63,328 nt of DNA from CANLDA01 sp964021645 (GCA_964021645.1 CAXIAD010000007.1:1-63328), one strand, 5' to 3'; positions 34,159 to 43,181 are shown, numbered from the stretch's first letter. The notes: generated by a model not told the origin, from the letters alone. Made by a program: numbers and translations.

Positions 34159-35550
34159 ATGGCCGACACAAATACAACGCCTCTTCAGCAGACGAATGCC
34201 TCATCTGCGGATGTCCCACAGGCAGCCTCTGCTGGAGCAGGGGCGAAAGAGGAACCGCAACAGGATACACAGGAAATCGCGTTGAGCCTTTGGGAGCAGT
34301 TGAGCGATTTTGGTATCGGATTGCTGCGCCCGTGGAATGCCTATCAGATCGCAATCATTTGTGGGTTGGCCGTGCTGGCCTTTTTGGTAGCCAACCTAGC
34401 GCGCCCCAAGTTTCACGAGTGGATGCGCAGTAGAGAAGGTTGGCCAAAGTGGCGTTTTCGCTATTTGTTGATGCTTCACCGGCGCATGCCTCTGATATTC
34501 TTTGTCGCGCTGGTCTGGATAACGCTGATCGTTATGCGGGAAATCACATGGCCCAGTCGATCATATCTGATCGGGATCATGGCGAATTTGGCCAGTGCGT
34601 GGTTGGTGATCGCTTTTATTGCGCGGCTCGTTGCGAATGCCTTTTTGCGCGCCCTTTTGCGATATGGCGCATGGGTTTGGGTGACGCTGACCATCCTTGG
34701 GCTAAGCGAGCAGGCAATGCAGTTGCTGGACTCTGCTGCGCTGGAGTTTGGAACCGTGCGCTTGTCGCTATGGACGTTAGTTCAGGGCGCGGTGATGCTC
34801 GGCTTAACCTTTGCGATTGCACGTTTTGTATCGGGCACAACATCGGCGAGCATCCGTCGAAACGAGGACATCAGCCCGTCAATGCAGGTTCTGGTGATCA
34901 AGTTTCTGCAAGTCGCCCTGTATGGCGCAGCATTCTTTATTGGAATGGGCATCGTTGGTGTCGATTTTACCGGCCTTGCGGTGCTGTCGGGCGCAATTGG
35001 TGTGGGCCTTGGTTTCGGTCTGCAAAAGGTGGTCTCAAACCTTGTGAGTGGGATCATCATTCTGTTGGACAAATCCATCAAGCCCGGCGATGTCATCAGT
35101 CTTGGAGAGACCTTTGGTTGGATCAACAGCCTAGGCGCACGTTACGTGTCTGTCGTGACGCGGGATGGGAAAGAGTACCTTATTCCCAACGAGGATCTGA
35201 TTACCGGGCAGGTGGTGAATTGGTCCCATTCCAACGATTTTGTGCGGCTTGATATCTATTTTGGCACGGCCTACGGCGATGACCCGCATAATGTGCGAAA
35301 GCTCGCGATTGAGGCCGCGATGAGCGTGGACCGCGTTCTGAGTAGCCCCAAAACCCCTGTGTGTCACATCGTTGGTTTCGGGGACAGTTCCGTTGATTAT
35401 ATCCTAAGGTTTTGGATATCTGATCCCACCGGCGGGCTGACCAATATTCGCGGAAATGTCTATTTGGCCTTGTGGGATGCCTTCCAAGAGGCCGGGGTGA
35501 GTATCCCCTTCCCACAAAGAGAAGTGCGCGTTTTACCAAAAGAAACATAG
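34159..35550 (+). CDS. MscS-family mechanosensitive ion channel
   Basis: A 463-residue inner-membrane channel that releases solutes on osmotic downshock. After a low-complexity cytoplasmic start there are about five hydrophobic segments. The pore helix and beta domain read GLAVLSGAIGVGLGFGLQKVVSNLVSGIIILLDKSIKPGDVI, with the conserved Gly/Ala-rich TM3 and the FGLQ motif, then GETFGWINSLGARYVSVVTRDGKEYLIPNEDLITGQVVNWSHSN, and the C-terminal alpha/beta domain ending IPFPQREVRVL. It is divergent from leuC; monocistronic. Confidence 0.92.
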   Translation: MADTNTTPLQQTNASSADVPQAASAGAGAKEEPQQDTQEIALSLWEQLSDFGIGLLRPWNAYQIAIICGLAVLAFLVANLARPKFHEWMRSREGWPKWRFRYLLMLHRRMPLIFFVALVWITLIVMREITWPSRSYLIGIMANLASAWLVIAFIARLVANAFLRALLRYGAWVWVTLTILGLSEQAMQLLDSAALEFGTVRLSLWTLVQGAVMLGLTFAIARFVSGTTSASIRRNEDISPSMQVLVIKFLQVALYGAAFFIGMGIVGVDFTGLAVLSGAIGVGLGFGLQKVVSNLVSGIIILLDKSIKPGDVISLGETFGWINSLGARYVSVVTRDGKEYLIPNEDLITGQVVNWSHSNDFVRLDIYFGTAYGDDPHNVRKLAIEAAMSVDRVLSSPKTPVCHIVGFGDSSVDYILRFWISDPTGGLTNIRGNVYLALWDAFQEAGVSIPFPQREVRVLPKET

Positions 35551-35693
35551 GCCCATGACCCCGTGAATTTGGGGAGAACACTTTTTCAACACTATCTCGA
35601 TATGCTGAAATTGGGGCGGATGACCGCACCTGGGTTGCTGGGGGCATCCTGTTCAGTGTCTTTTGTTAGGGCGATTTATCGCCGGGTATTTGT

Positions 35694-36665
35694 ATGGCTC
35701 AATATACAGTGCAAGCGTTTCAGTGGTCTGGCACCCATTATAATGCACAGTACGACACGTCGGTTTCTGCGACATTTAACGATAATGATGGGGCCTATCA
35801 GGGCTCGGATGACAGCGACGAAACCATCAGCATTGATGGCGGCTCGTTTAACGGCACCAGCGGGCCAGCCTATACGATAGACGTATCCTTCACCGCGACC
35901 GATGGCGGCCAGCACGTCGAATCGTTCGAGTTTTTTAATACGGGCGGAGATTGGTATTTTGTACCGGGCCCTGATTCTGAATTCACTGAGGGTGCCACTT
36001 TGGGGAGCTACCAAAGCCACACTGTCGGTTGGAATTATTCCGATGTCACCTGTTTCACTCGCGGCACACGGATATCAACCCACCGGGGGGATGTGCCTGT
36101 CGAAAAACTGCGTTGTGGTGACTTGGTTGAAACCGTGAATGGTGATCGTTTCCCTCTGCGCTTGGTGCTGCGCAAGCGGATCTCTGGTTGGGAACTTTGG
36201 AACAACCCGTCTCTTGCCCCCGTTTGCATCACCGCTGGCGCATTGGGCGGAGGGTTGCCAAAGCGTGACCTGCGGGTTTCACGCCAGCATCGACAGCTCA
36301 TCACTTCCAAGGTCGCAGAGCGCATGTTTGGCTGCAAAGATGTGTTGATCGCAGCCGCACACCTTACCCATATGCCGGGAATTTTCGCGGATATTAATGT
36401 CGCCGAGATGGAGTATTTCCATTTGATATTTGATCAGCACGCAGTGATCTATGCCGAGGGTGCCCCGAGCGAAAGCTTCTATCTAGGGGCGCAGGCCATG
36501 AGCCAACTCTCAAGCGAGGCCCTCTCAGAGGTGGCCACATTGTTTCCAGATCTACTTTCGCTTGAACAGACCTGCTTGCCTGCGCAGTACATCCCATCCG
36601 GCCGGCGCCAAAAGCGATTGGTAGAACGCATGGCCAGCAACGGGAGGGCGATGATTGAGCAATAG
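35694..36665 (+). CDS. Hint-domain (Hedgehog/intein-type) protein
   Basis: A 323-residue protein. Residues ~1-115 form an acidic, beta-rich segment without recognisable domain (DTSVSATFNDNDGAYQGSDDSDETISIDGGSFNG). A Hint_2 domain starts at Cys120 (CFTRGTRISTHRGDVPVEKLRCGDLV), the predicted nucleophile, followed by the RVSRQHRQLITS block and the HLIFDQHAVIYAEGAPSESFYLG block. Rhodobacteraceae carry many such proteins, often secreted without a classical signal. Whether it cleaves itself is unknown; the Cys is retained. ATG 35694 has a poor ribosome binding site, so the start is moderate. Confidence 0.85.
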   Translation: MAQYTVQAFQWSGTHYNAQYDTSVSATFNDNDGAYQGSDDSDETISIDGGSFNGTSGPAYTIDVSFTATDGGQHVESFEFFNTGGDWYFVPGPDSEFTEGATLGSYQSHTVGWNYSDVTCFTRGTRISTHRGDVPVEKLRCGDLVETVNGDRFPLRLVLRKRISGWELWNNPSLAPVCITAGALGGGLPKRDLRVSRQHRQLITSKVAERMFGCKDVLIAAAHLTHMPGIFADINVAEMEYFHLIFDQHAVIYAEGAPSESFYLGAQAMSQLSSEALSEVATLFPDLLSLEQTCLPAQYIPSGRRQKRLVERMASNGRAMIEQ

Positions 36666-36902
36666 CGGACATCTTATTTCCAGCCAGTTGAGGATAGCCG
36701 TTGACGCTCACAGCCAAGTGTATATGGGCTAGTGACGCTTATCGAAATTCAAACACGTCTTGTTATTCAAGGGGTGCAAGATACGGTTTGTGAAAAGAAT
36801 TAGACGGGATGACGTTGTGATGTTCGCTTCTCAATGTTATCCTTAAGTCATGTCCGGTGCCGGGGCTTTGCGGTGCGTTGTAAGGAGGGCAGATCTCTGT
36901 CT

Positions 36903-37298
36903 TTGAATTCTGATGTGGCACCAGCTACTGAAGGTGACCCCCAAGCCACTGGGCTTGGCATGGATGTAACAAGCGAAAATTTGCTTGAGCACATTCTTTC
37001 TTCACTGAATGATGACAAGGCTGAAGATATCGTGCAAATCGATTTGCGTGGTAAATCAGCTATTGGCGACTATATGGTGATTTGTTCTGGGCGCTCAACT
37101 CGCCAAGTTACAGCAATCTCCGAAAAACTCGCAGATCGCCTCAAGCGTGATTGCGGACGTGCGTCCAAAATCGAAGGTAAAGACACGGGCGATTGGGTTC
37201 TGGTTGATACCGGTGACGTGATCGTACATGTTTTTCGGCCAGAGGTTCGCGAATTTTACCAGCTCGAAAAAATGTGGCTGCCGGGCGGAACCGACTAA
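36903..37298 (+). CDS. rsfS: Ribosomal silencing factor RsfS
   Basis: It binds ribosomal protein uL14 and blocks subunit joining in starved cells. The core is complete: LLEHILSSLNDDKAEDIVQIDLRGKSAIGDYMVICSGRSTRQVTAISEKLADRLK, GKDTGDWVLVDTGDVIVHVFRPEVREFYQLEKMW. The start is ambiguous. AGGAGGG (36883-36889) supports a start near TTG 36903 (131 residues), ATG 36960 gives a 112-residue protein, and the frame is open back to 36834. It is followed 15 nt later by rlmH, the usual pair. Confidence 0.92.
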   Translation: MNSDVAPATEGDPQATGLGMDVTSENLLEHILSSLNDDKAEDIVQIDLRGKSAIGDYMVICSGRSTRQVTAISEKLADRLKRDCGRASKIEGKDTGDWVLVDTGDVIVHVFRPEVREFYQLEKMWLPGGTD

Positions 37299-37313
37299 TT
37301 TTGTGGTTCGGTC

Positions 37314-37790
37314 GTGTCGCTTAAAGTACATATCTGCGCCGTGGGTCGGCTTCGATCCGGGCCAGAGCGTGACTTGTTGGATGACTATGTAAAACGGTTT
37401 GGCAAAACCGGGCGAGCCTTAGGTCTCGGCCCGGTTTTTGTGCATGAAGTCGAAGATAAAAAGGGCATTGGCATGGCTGCTGAGGCCGAATTGCTTAGCA
37501 ATGTCATTCCCAAAGGTAGCCTGATCTGTGCGCTGGACGAGCGTGGCAAGCTGATGAGTTCGCCAGAATTTGCCAATATGTTAGGCGGTTGGCGGGATAA
37601 TTCTGTTGGTGATCTGGCATTTGTGATTGGTGGCGCGGATGGCATTGCGCCCGCGCTGCGTGATATTGCCGATGCAAAGTTGAGTTTTGGTAAAATGGTA
37701 TGGCCACATATGCTGGCCCGTGTGATGTTGAGCGAGCAACTTTATCGCGCTGCATCCATTCTGGCGGGGTCTCCATATCATCGGGTATGA
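37314..37790 (+). CDS. rlmH: 23S rRNA pseudouridine-1915 N3-methyltransferase RlmH
   Basis: A SPOUT-class methyltransferase acting on helix 69 of 23S rRNA. The 158-residue protein starts at GTG 37314 (SLKVHICAVGRLRSGPERDLLDDYVKRF). It shows LICALDERGKLMSSPEFA, DLAFVIGGADGIAPALRDIADAKLSFGKMVWPHMLARVMLSEQLYRAASILAGSPYHR, which includes the trefoil-knot SAM-binding loop and the conserved YHR end. Confidence 0.95.
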   Translation: MSLKVHICAVGRLRSGPERDLLDDYVKRFGKTGRALGLGPVFVHEVEDKKGIGMAAEAELLSNVIPKGSLICALDERGKLMSSPEFANMLGGWRDNSVGDLAFVIGGADGIAPALRDIADAKLSFGKMVWPHMLARVMLSEQLYRAASILAGSPYHRV

Positions 37791-37821
37791 GATTTAATGC
37801 CTGAATTAGGTCGAAAATATC

Positions 37822-38196
37822 TTATGGTTGAAGCGTGACCTTATACTGCTCATTACTCCAGCCGTCCTGACTACATCGCGTCTCGATCAGTACATATTTG
37901 GTGATTCTGGGAATTTTAACGTTCCCCAAACTGCGCGTAAACGGTTGTTCTTGTACGTGGGGGTGGTGCAAAATGCGGGTTCCAAGAAGCGCACCATTCT
38001 CATCCACCACACGCCAGCCATCGGCATAGTGATCCCAACCGCTATCGGGGTGCGATAGCGTCACGCTAAATGTCCAGTTGTCACCATTTGAAGAGGCGAC
38101 AACGTCATTTACAATAGGCGAATCCGCTGCGGCGGAGAGCGCAAAGCCAAGCACGAATTGCACTGTGCATAGGATTATCGCGGAGGCATATCTCAT
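37822..38196 (-). CDS. Conserved secreted protein, unknown function
   Basis: A 124-residue protein with a signal peptide (MRYASAIILCTVQFVLGFALSAAA) and a compact immunoglobulin-like beta domain. The core motif VTLSHPDSGWDHYADGWRVVDENGALLGTRILHHPHVQEQPFTRSL is one I associate with a widespread proteobacterial periplasmic protein of unknown role. A single Cys in the mature part (ETRCSQDGW) is conserved in style. It is convergent with rlmH. Because it is secreted and has aromatic surface motifs, a binding role is conceivable, but nothing shows it. Confidence 0.75.
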   Translation of the reverse strand: MRYASAIILCTVQFVLGFALSAAADSPIVNDVVASSNGDNWTFSVTLSHPDSGWDHYADGWRVVDENGALLGTRILHHPHVQEQPFTRSLGNVKIPRITKYVLIETRCSQDGWSNEQYKVTLQP

Positions 38197-38360
38197 AGGT
38201 TGACCAATATTTTGAGCTAAAAGGCATGTGCGAATGACCCATTCAGGTCTTGGTTACAGTATCTTGCGAATTGAATCTTTTCACGCAAAACCAACTTAGA
38301 GGTTGGCGCTTTTCGGTCAAGTCGATCTTTGTGGATGTGGAATTTCTTGCGTATCTTGAA

Positions 38361-38385
38361 AATTGGTTATATTAAATTACCAATT
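38361..38385. promoter_or_regulatory. Candidate operator upstream of glcDEF
   Basis: Perfect 7-bp arms AATTGGT (38361-38367) and ACCAATT (38379-38385) are separated by 11 bp and lie 15 bp before the glcD start. The half-sites match those of FadR-subfamily GntR regulators such as PdhR/GlcC, though the spacing is longer than the usual PdhR site. A -10-like TATATT lies inside the spacer. Confidence 0.5.
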
Positions 38386-38399
38386 ATAGGAGCGCACCC

Positions 38400-39833
38400 A
38401 TGCAGATGCCAATTCCAAACCCCTCGGTCCTTGCGAACAAACACCGTATTGTGCGCAGGCTGAGCGCCGTTCTTCCCAAGGGGTCTGTGCTTGACGATCT
38501 GATGGAAACCCGTGCCTATGAATGTGATGCGCTGACGGCCTATCGGTGCGCGCCACTCGCGGTTGTTTTGCCCGCATCCACCAAAGAAGTGGCCGCAGTT
38601 TTGCGGATTTGTTTTGAGGAAGGTGTGCCAGTTATCCCCCGAGGGTCAGGCACATCGCTTGCAGGCGGGGCATTGCCGACGGCGGATAGCGTCGTTTTGG
38701 GCGTGGCCAAGATGAACGATGTGATCGAGGTGGATTATGAAAATCGATTCATTCGGGTGCAAAGTGGCCGCACAAACCTAAGTGTTTCAGGTGCGGTTGA
38801 GGCAGATGGTTTCTTTTACGCCCCTGACCCATCAAGCCAGCTTGCCTGTGCCATTGCGGGCAATATCGCGATGAATTCTGGCGGGGCGCATTGTTTGAAA
38901 TATGGGGTTACAACTAACAACCTCCTCGGTGTCACGATGGTGATGATGGACGGCGAGATTGTCGAATTTGGCGGCGCGCATCTCGACGCGGGCGGGTTGG
39001 ATCTTTTGGGTATAATTTGTGGCTCGGAGGGGCAATTGGGTGTCGTGACCGAAGCAACCCTGCGGATTCTGCGCAAACCCGAGGGCGCGCGCCCGGTGCT
39101 CATCGGATTTGATGACAATGAAGTCGCCGGTGCGTGTGTCTCTGAGATCATTAAGGCAGGCGTTTTGCCCGTCGCGATTGAATTCATGGATCGCCCCTGC
39201 ATTCGGGCAACCGAGGCGTTTGCCGGCGCGGGCTATCCTGATTGCGAGGCGCTTTTGATCATTGAGGTAGAGGGCAGCCCACAGGAAATTGATGCGCAAT
39301 TGGCGCGGATCACTGAAATTGCCAGGGCCCACAACCCAGTTGAGCTAAGAGAAAGCAAATCAGACGAAGAAAGCGCGCGCATTTGGCTGGGTCGAAAATC
39401 AGCCTTTGGGGCGATGGGACAGATTAACGACTATATGTGCTTGGATGGTACGATCCCCGTCAGCCAGCTGCCGTTGGTGTTGCGTCGAATTTCTGAGATG
39501 AGCGCGGAATATGGGTTGGACGTTGGCAATGTATTTCACGCGGGCGATGGAAATATGCACCCTCTGATTTTGTTTGATGCGAATAAACCGGGTGATTTGG
39601 AAAAATGCGAGGCCTTTGGCGCGGATATTCTGCGCCTTTGTGTTGAGGTCGGGGGATGCCTAACCGGGGAGCACGGTGTCGGGATCGAAAAACGTGATCT
39701 GATGATTGATCAATACGCGCCTGATGACCTGAATATCCAGATGGCGGTCAAGGATGTCTTTGATCCAAAATGGCTGTTGAACCCGGCAAAGGTCTTTCCC
39801 CTTGCCTCGAGTGAGACGCGCCGCTCTGTCTGA
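38400..39833 (+). CDS. glcD: Glycolate oxidase subunit GlcD (FAD-linked)
   Basis: The FAD subunit that oxidises glycolate to glyoxylate, passing electrons to the membrane quinone pool through GlcF. The 477-residue protein has the FAD-binding type 4 (PCMH) domain: CAPLAVVLPASTKEVAAVLRICFEEGVPVIPRGSGTSLAGGALP, and DPSSQLACAIAGNIAMNSGGAHCLKYGVTTNNLLGVTMVMMDGEIVEFGG. The C-terminal domain carries GNVFHAGDGNMHPLILFD and GGCLTGEHGVGIEKRDLM with the metal/substrate histidines. It is first in the glcDEF operon, preceded by a GntR-type dyad. Confidence 0.95.
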   Translation: MQMPIPNPSVLANKHRIVRRLSAVLPKGSVLDDLMETRAYECDALTAYRCAPLAVVLPASTKEVAAVLRICFEEGVPVIPRGSGTSLAGGALPTADSVVLGVAKMNDVIEVDYENRFIRVQSGRTNLSVSGAVEADGFFYAPDPSSQLACAIAGNIAMNSGGAHCLKYGVTTNNLLGVTMVMMDGEIVEFGGAHLDAGGLDLLGIICGSEGQLGVVTEATLRILRKPEGARPVLIGFDDNEVAGACVSEIIKAGVLPVAIEFMDRPCIRATEAFAGAGYPDCEALLIIEVEGSPQEIDAQLARITEIARAHNPVELRESKSDEESARIWLGRKSAFGAMGQINDYMCLDGTIPVSQLPLVLRRISEMSAEYGLDVGNVFHAGDGNMHPLILFDANKPGDLEKCEAFGADILRLCVEVGGCLTGEHGVGIEKRDLMIDQYAPDDLNIQMAVKDVFDPKWLLNPAKVFPLASSETRRSV

Positions 39834-39893
39834 TGGCCGTGATAACCACAGCAAATGCCAAGGTGGCCTGCAATTGAAATTGGGTGATGGACA

Positions 39894-41009
39894 ATGATGA
39901 AACCGGAAAATGAGGCAGAGCTTGCCCAGATGGTGGCCAATGCGAACGCGGCGCTTCAGGTTGTTGGGGGAGGCAGCCGCCGCATCGGCCTGCCCCAAGA
40001 TTGCGACCACCTAAACACGTCGCTCCTTTCGGGGATAACCCTGTATGAACCGGGCGCGCTGACGCTTGTGGCGCAGGCGGGCACCTCGGTATCTGAAATC
40101 GAGAAAGCCTTGGAAAGTGAGGGGCAGCGACTTGCCTTTGAACCTGCGGATCATCGCGCCTTGATGCAGACAAAAGGGATGCCCACAATCGGTGGAATTG
40201 TGGCGACAAACACCAGCGGGCCGCGCCGGATTTCAGTCGGGGCGTGTCGCGATTTTCTGCTTGGGGTGCGCTTTGTTGATGGGATGGGGCGGGTATTAAA
40301 AAACGGCGGCCGTGTCATGAAAAACGTGACGGGCTATGACCTCGTTAAGCTGATGGCAGGCAGTTACGGCACATTGGGTGTGCTGAGCGAAGTATCCCTA
40401 AAAGTGCTGCCAATTGCCGAACGTGCGGCGACCGTCACAATCGCGGGATTGACTGATGTGCAGGCGGTTCGGGTCATGTCTGCGGCGCTTGGCTCGCCCT
40501 ATGATGTGACGGGGGCGGCGCATTCGCAGGTGGGAGATTCAGCTCAGGCGCTGACAATGCTGCGTCTTGAAGGGTTTGAAGGCTCAGTGACCTATCGCGC
40601 CCAAAAATTACGGGAATTGTTGGCACCCTTTGGGAGCCTCGACATAGTTACAGATGATACCAAGGTACAGGCGATGTGGCGGCGGGTGCGGGATGTCGAA
40701 GGGTTCGCGGCAAAGACCGGCAATGTCTGGAAAATCTCTGTGAAACCATCGGATGCGCCAGAGTTGGTTGCGCGACTGGGCGCGGATGAGGTGATGTATG
40801 ATTGGGGTGGGGGGCTGATCTGGGCGCTTGCACCAACGGAAATTGATTTGCGCGCGGTCATGGCGGGCACCGCAGGTCATGCGACATTAGTGCGCGGCGA
40901 GGGGTTCGCAAAGTTTCATCCAGAGCCTGCTGCGGTCGCTGCATTGTCGGCTGGCATACGACAAAAATTTGACCCGCGCGGTTTTCTGAATCCGGGGCTA
41001 ATGGGATAA
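39894..41009 (+). CDS. glcE: Glycolate oxidase subunit GlcE
   Basis: The second FAD-binding subunit of glycolate oxidase. The 371 residues include MKPENEAELAQMVANANAALQVVGGGSRRIG, LMQTKGMPTIGGIVATNTSGPRRISVGACRDFLLGVRFVDGMGRVLKNGGRVMKNVTGYDLVKLMAGSYGTLGVLSEVSLKVLP, and the ending FDPRGFLNPGLMG. It follows glcD by 60 nt and precedes glcF by 4 nt. Two adjacent ATGs (39894, 39897) are possible. Confidence 0.94.
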   Translation: MMKPENEAELAQMVANANAALQVVGGGSRRIGLPQDCDHLNTSLLSGITLYEPGALTLVAQAGTSVSEIEKALESEGQRLAFEPADHRALMQTKGMPTIGGIVATNTSGPRRISVGACRDFLLGVRFVDGMGRVLKNGGRVMKNVTGYDLVKLMAGSYGTLGVLSEVSLKVLPIAERAATVTIAGLTDVQAVRVMSAALGSPYDVTGAAHSQVGDSAQALTMLRLEGFEGSVTYRAQKLRELLAPFGSLDIVTDDTKVQAMWRRVRDVEGFAAKTGNVWKISVKPSDAPELVARLGADEVMYDWGGGLIWALAPTEIDLRAVMAGTAGHATLVRGEGFAKFHPEPAAVAALSAGIRQKFDPRGFLNPGLMG

Positions 41010-41013
41010 AACG

Positions 41014-42339
41014 ATGCAAACGAATTTCACCGAAGACCAGCTAAAAGATCCGGCAATTCAGCGCGCTAATGACATTTTGCGGGCCTGTGTGCATTGCGGA
41101 TTTTGCACGGCCACTTGTCCCACCTATCAAATTCTGGGGGATGAGCTGGATAGCCCGCGGGGGCGAATTTATCTGATCAAGGACATGCTGGAAAATGAGC
41201 GTGTGCCGGATGAAAAGACGGTAATGCATATTGATCGCTGCCTTAGCTGCTTGGCCTGCATGACGACCTGCCCATCGGGTGTGCATTATATGCATCTGAT
41301 TGATCACGCGCGTGAATATATCGAACAAAATTATAAACGCCCCATGGGGGAGCGGTTTTTGCGGTGGATGTTGGCGCGTATTTTGCCCCACCCTATGCGC
41401 TTTCGTTTGGCTCTGTTGGGGGCCAAGATCGGTCGGCCGTTCGCGTTTTTGCTGCCTGATGCGCGCCTTCGGGCAATGTTGGAAATGGCCCCAAAACATA
41501 TCCCGCCAGTCAGTCGCAATGATGATCCGCAAAGCTTTCCTGCGCAAATTGCGCCCCGGATGCGGGTGGCCTTGATGACGGGCTGCGCCCAAAAGGCGCT
41601 GAATACGGATATAAATGATGCCACGATCCGGTTGCTGACGCGGCTGGGATGTGAGGTTGTTGTGGCCCAAGGGGCGGGGTGTTGTGGGGCGCTGACCCAT
41701 CACATGGGCAAGGTCAGCGAAAGCGATGCCTCTGCAATGGGTAACATTCGCGCGTGGTGTACGGAGATGGATGGGGAGGGGTTGGATGCGATTGTCATCA
41801 ATACCTCGGGTTGTGGCACGACGGTTAAGGATTACGGACATAGGTTTCGCGGCGAAACCTATGCCAAGGATGCGGCACGGGTGGCTGACATCGCGATGGA
41901 TGTCTCTGAGGTGTTGATGAAGTTGGAAATGCCGCAAGGGTCGGACCAAAGGTTAACGGTTGCCTATCACGCGGCCTGCTCGTTGCAACATGGGCAACAG
42001 ATTAAGACATTCCCCAAAGACCTGCTGCGCCGGGCCGGATTTCGCGTGGTTGAACCTGCTGATAGCCACCTGTGCTGTGGCTCTGCCGGGACGTATAATT
42101 TGATGCAGCCTGTCATATCTAAGCAATTGAAAGCACGCAAAGTTTCAACAATAGAGGCGAAGAATCCAGATGTGATTGCGGCGGGCAATATTGGCTGCAT
42201 GATGCAGATCGGATCAGGCACAGACATTCCGATTGTGCACACGGTTGAACTGTTGGATTGGGCGAGCGGGGGGCCAAAACCGCCAGCCCTAACTGGCGAT
42301 ACGGGGGCGCGGGTGCCGCAAGTTCCGATCCTACGATAA
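41014..42339 (+). CDS. glcF: Glycolate oxidase iron-sulfur subunit GlcF
   Basis: The iron-sulfur subunit that links GlcDE to the respiratory chain. The 441-residue protein has two ferredoxin-like 4Fe-4S motifs (CVHCGFCTATCPTY and CLSCLACMTTCPSG) and two CCG domains (GAGCCGALTHHMG; HLCCGSAGTYNLMQP, with NTSGCGTTVKDYGH between). A 25-bp perfect palindrome lies inside the gene (41839-41863), encoding His-Arg-Phe-Arg-Gly-Glu-Thr-Tyr just after NTSGCGTTVKDYG; it belongs to a family with two other copies in this window, both intergenic. The frame is intact. Confidence 0.95.
   Translation: MQTNFTEDQLKDPAIQRANDILRACVHCGFCTATCPTYQILGDELDSPRGRIYLIKDMLENERVPDEKTVMHIDRCLSCLACMTTCPSGVHYMHLIDHAREYIEQNYKRPMGERFLRWMLARILPHPMRFRLALLGAKIGRPFAFLLPDARLRAMLEMAPKHIPPVSRNDDPQSFPAQIAPRMRVALMTGCAQKALNTDINDATIRLLTRLGCEVVVAQGAGCCGALTHHMGKVSESDASAMGNIRAWCTEMDGEGLDAIVINTSGCGTTVKDYGHRFRGETYAKDAARVADIAMDVSEVLMKLEMPQGSDQRLTVAYHAACSLQHGQQIKTFPKDLLRRAGFRVVEPADSHLCCGSAGTYNLMQPVISKQLKARKVSTIEAKNPDVIAAGNIGCMMQIGSGTDIPIVHTVELLDWASGGPKPPALTGDTGARVPQVPILR
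41839..41863. repeat. 25-bp palindrome, copy 2, inside glcF
   Basis: Arms CATAGGTTTCGC and GCGAAACCTATG are perfect over 12 bp around a central G. The 9-bp inner arms and central base are identical to copy 3 at 57725-57743; copy 1 has C at the centre. Being inside a coding frame, it cannot be merely a terminator. Confidence 0.8.
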
Positions 42340-42407
42340 CCGTTTATTTGCCCAAATTTCGCCTTGGCGTTGTGATCAAAGGTTTGTGAACATGTTTCGG
42401 AGACACC

Positions 42408-43181
42408 ATGGCGCGCCTAGTATTGATATTCATAACGCTGATGTTTGGGGCCACAGTGACCCGCGCAGAAGATGCTGCTTTGCGGGCCTTTCGCACCGGG
42501 GATGACAGTCGCGGATGGGAAGCGGTTGGGCGGTTGGATATCGGTAAAACCGGATTTTGCACGGGGGCATTGATTGCGCCCGATCTGGTGCTAACCGCCG
42601 CGCATTGCCTGCATAATAAGGCCGATGGTAGCCGTATCGCATTGACATCATTGGAGTTTAGGGCGGATTGGCGAAATGGGCGCGCGGCTGCATATCGTCA
42701 GATAAAACGCGCTGTCACGCATCCAAAGTATAATTATGCAGCGACAAAAACGTCAGAGCGCGTGCGCTATGACATTGCGTTATTACAGCTATACCATCCG
42801 GTAAATACCACATCGGTTTTGCCATTTGAGACCGGCAATCGGGTGTTGAAGGGTGATCATGTCGGCATAGTTTCCTATGCTTTGGAGCGGGCGGAAAACC
42901 CGTCGTTTCAGGATGTCTGCGATGTGTTGGGACGCCAGCAGGGGATCTATGTGATGTCTTGTGATGTGAGTTTTGGGTCCAGTGGGGCGCCTATTTTCAG
43001 CTTTGAAAACGGTCAGGCAAAAATCGTGTCGGTGGTATCGGCGATGGCGCGATCCGATGGGAAACCGGTGGCGCTGGGCGTGAGTTTGGAGACATCGTTG
43101 AAGGTGTTGCGCGCGGAATTGGCGCGGGTTTCTGCGACAAAGCGGGCGACGTCGGCGAAATTTATCAAGGCAAATCAATAA
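42408..43181 (+). CDS. Secreted trypsin-like serine protease
   Basis: A 257-residue chymotrypsin-fold protease with a signal peptide (MARLVLIFITLMFGATVTRA). The triad is His66 in VLTAAHCLHN, Asp122 in RYDIALLQL and Ser192 in VSFGSSGAPIF. The usual GDSGGP is GSSGAP, as in V8/glutamyl-endopeptidase relatives, so the catalytic Ser is retained while the preceding Asp is not. Two disulfides are plausible (Cys51-Cys67; Cys171-Cys185). It is periplasmic or extracellular, lies 68 bp after glcF, and is probably separate from that operon. Confidence 0.9.
   Translation: MARLVLIFITLMFGATVTRAEDAALRAFRTGDDSRGWEAVGRLDIGKTGFCTGALIAPDLVLTAAHCLHNKADGSRIALTSLEFRADWRNGRAAAYRQIKRAVTHPKYNYAATKTSERVRYDIALLQLYHPVNTTSVLPFETGNRVLKGDHVGIVSYALERAENPSFQDVCDVLGRQQGIYVMSCDVSFGSSGAPIFSFENGQAKIVSVVSAMARSDGKPVALGVSLETSLKVLRAELARVSATKRATSAKFIKANQ

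Noticed and set aside
36834..36902. Longer N terminus for rsfS from 36834
   Set aside because: The added residues are not like the family, and the strong AGGAGGG ribosome binding site lies downstream of that start.
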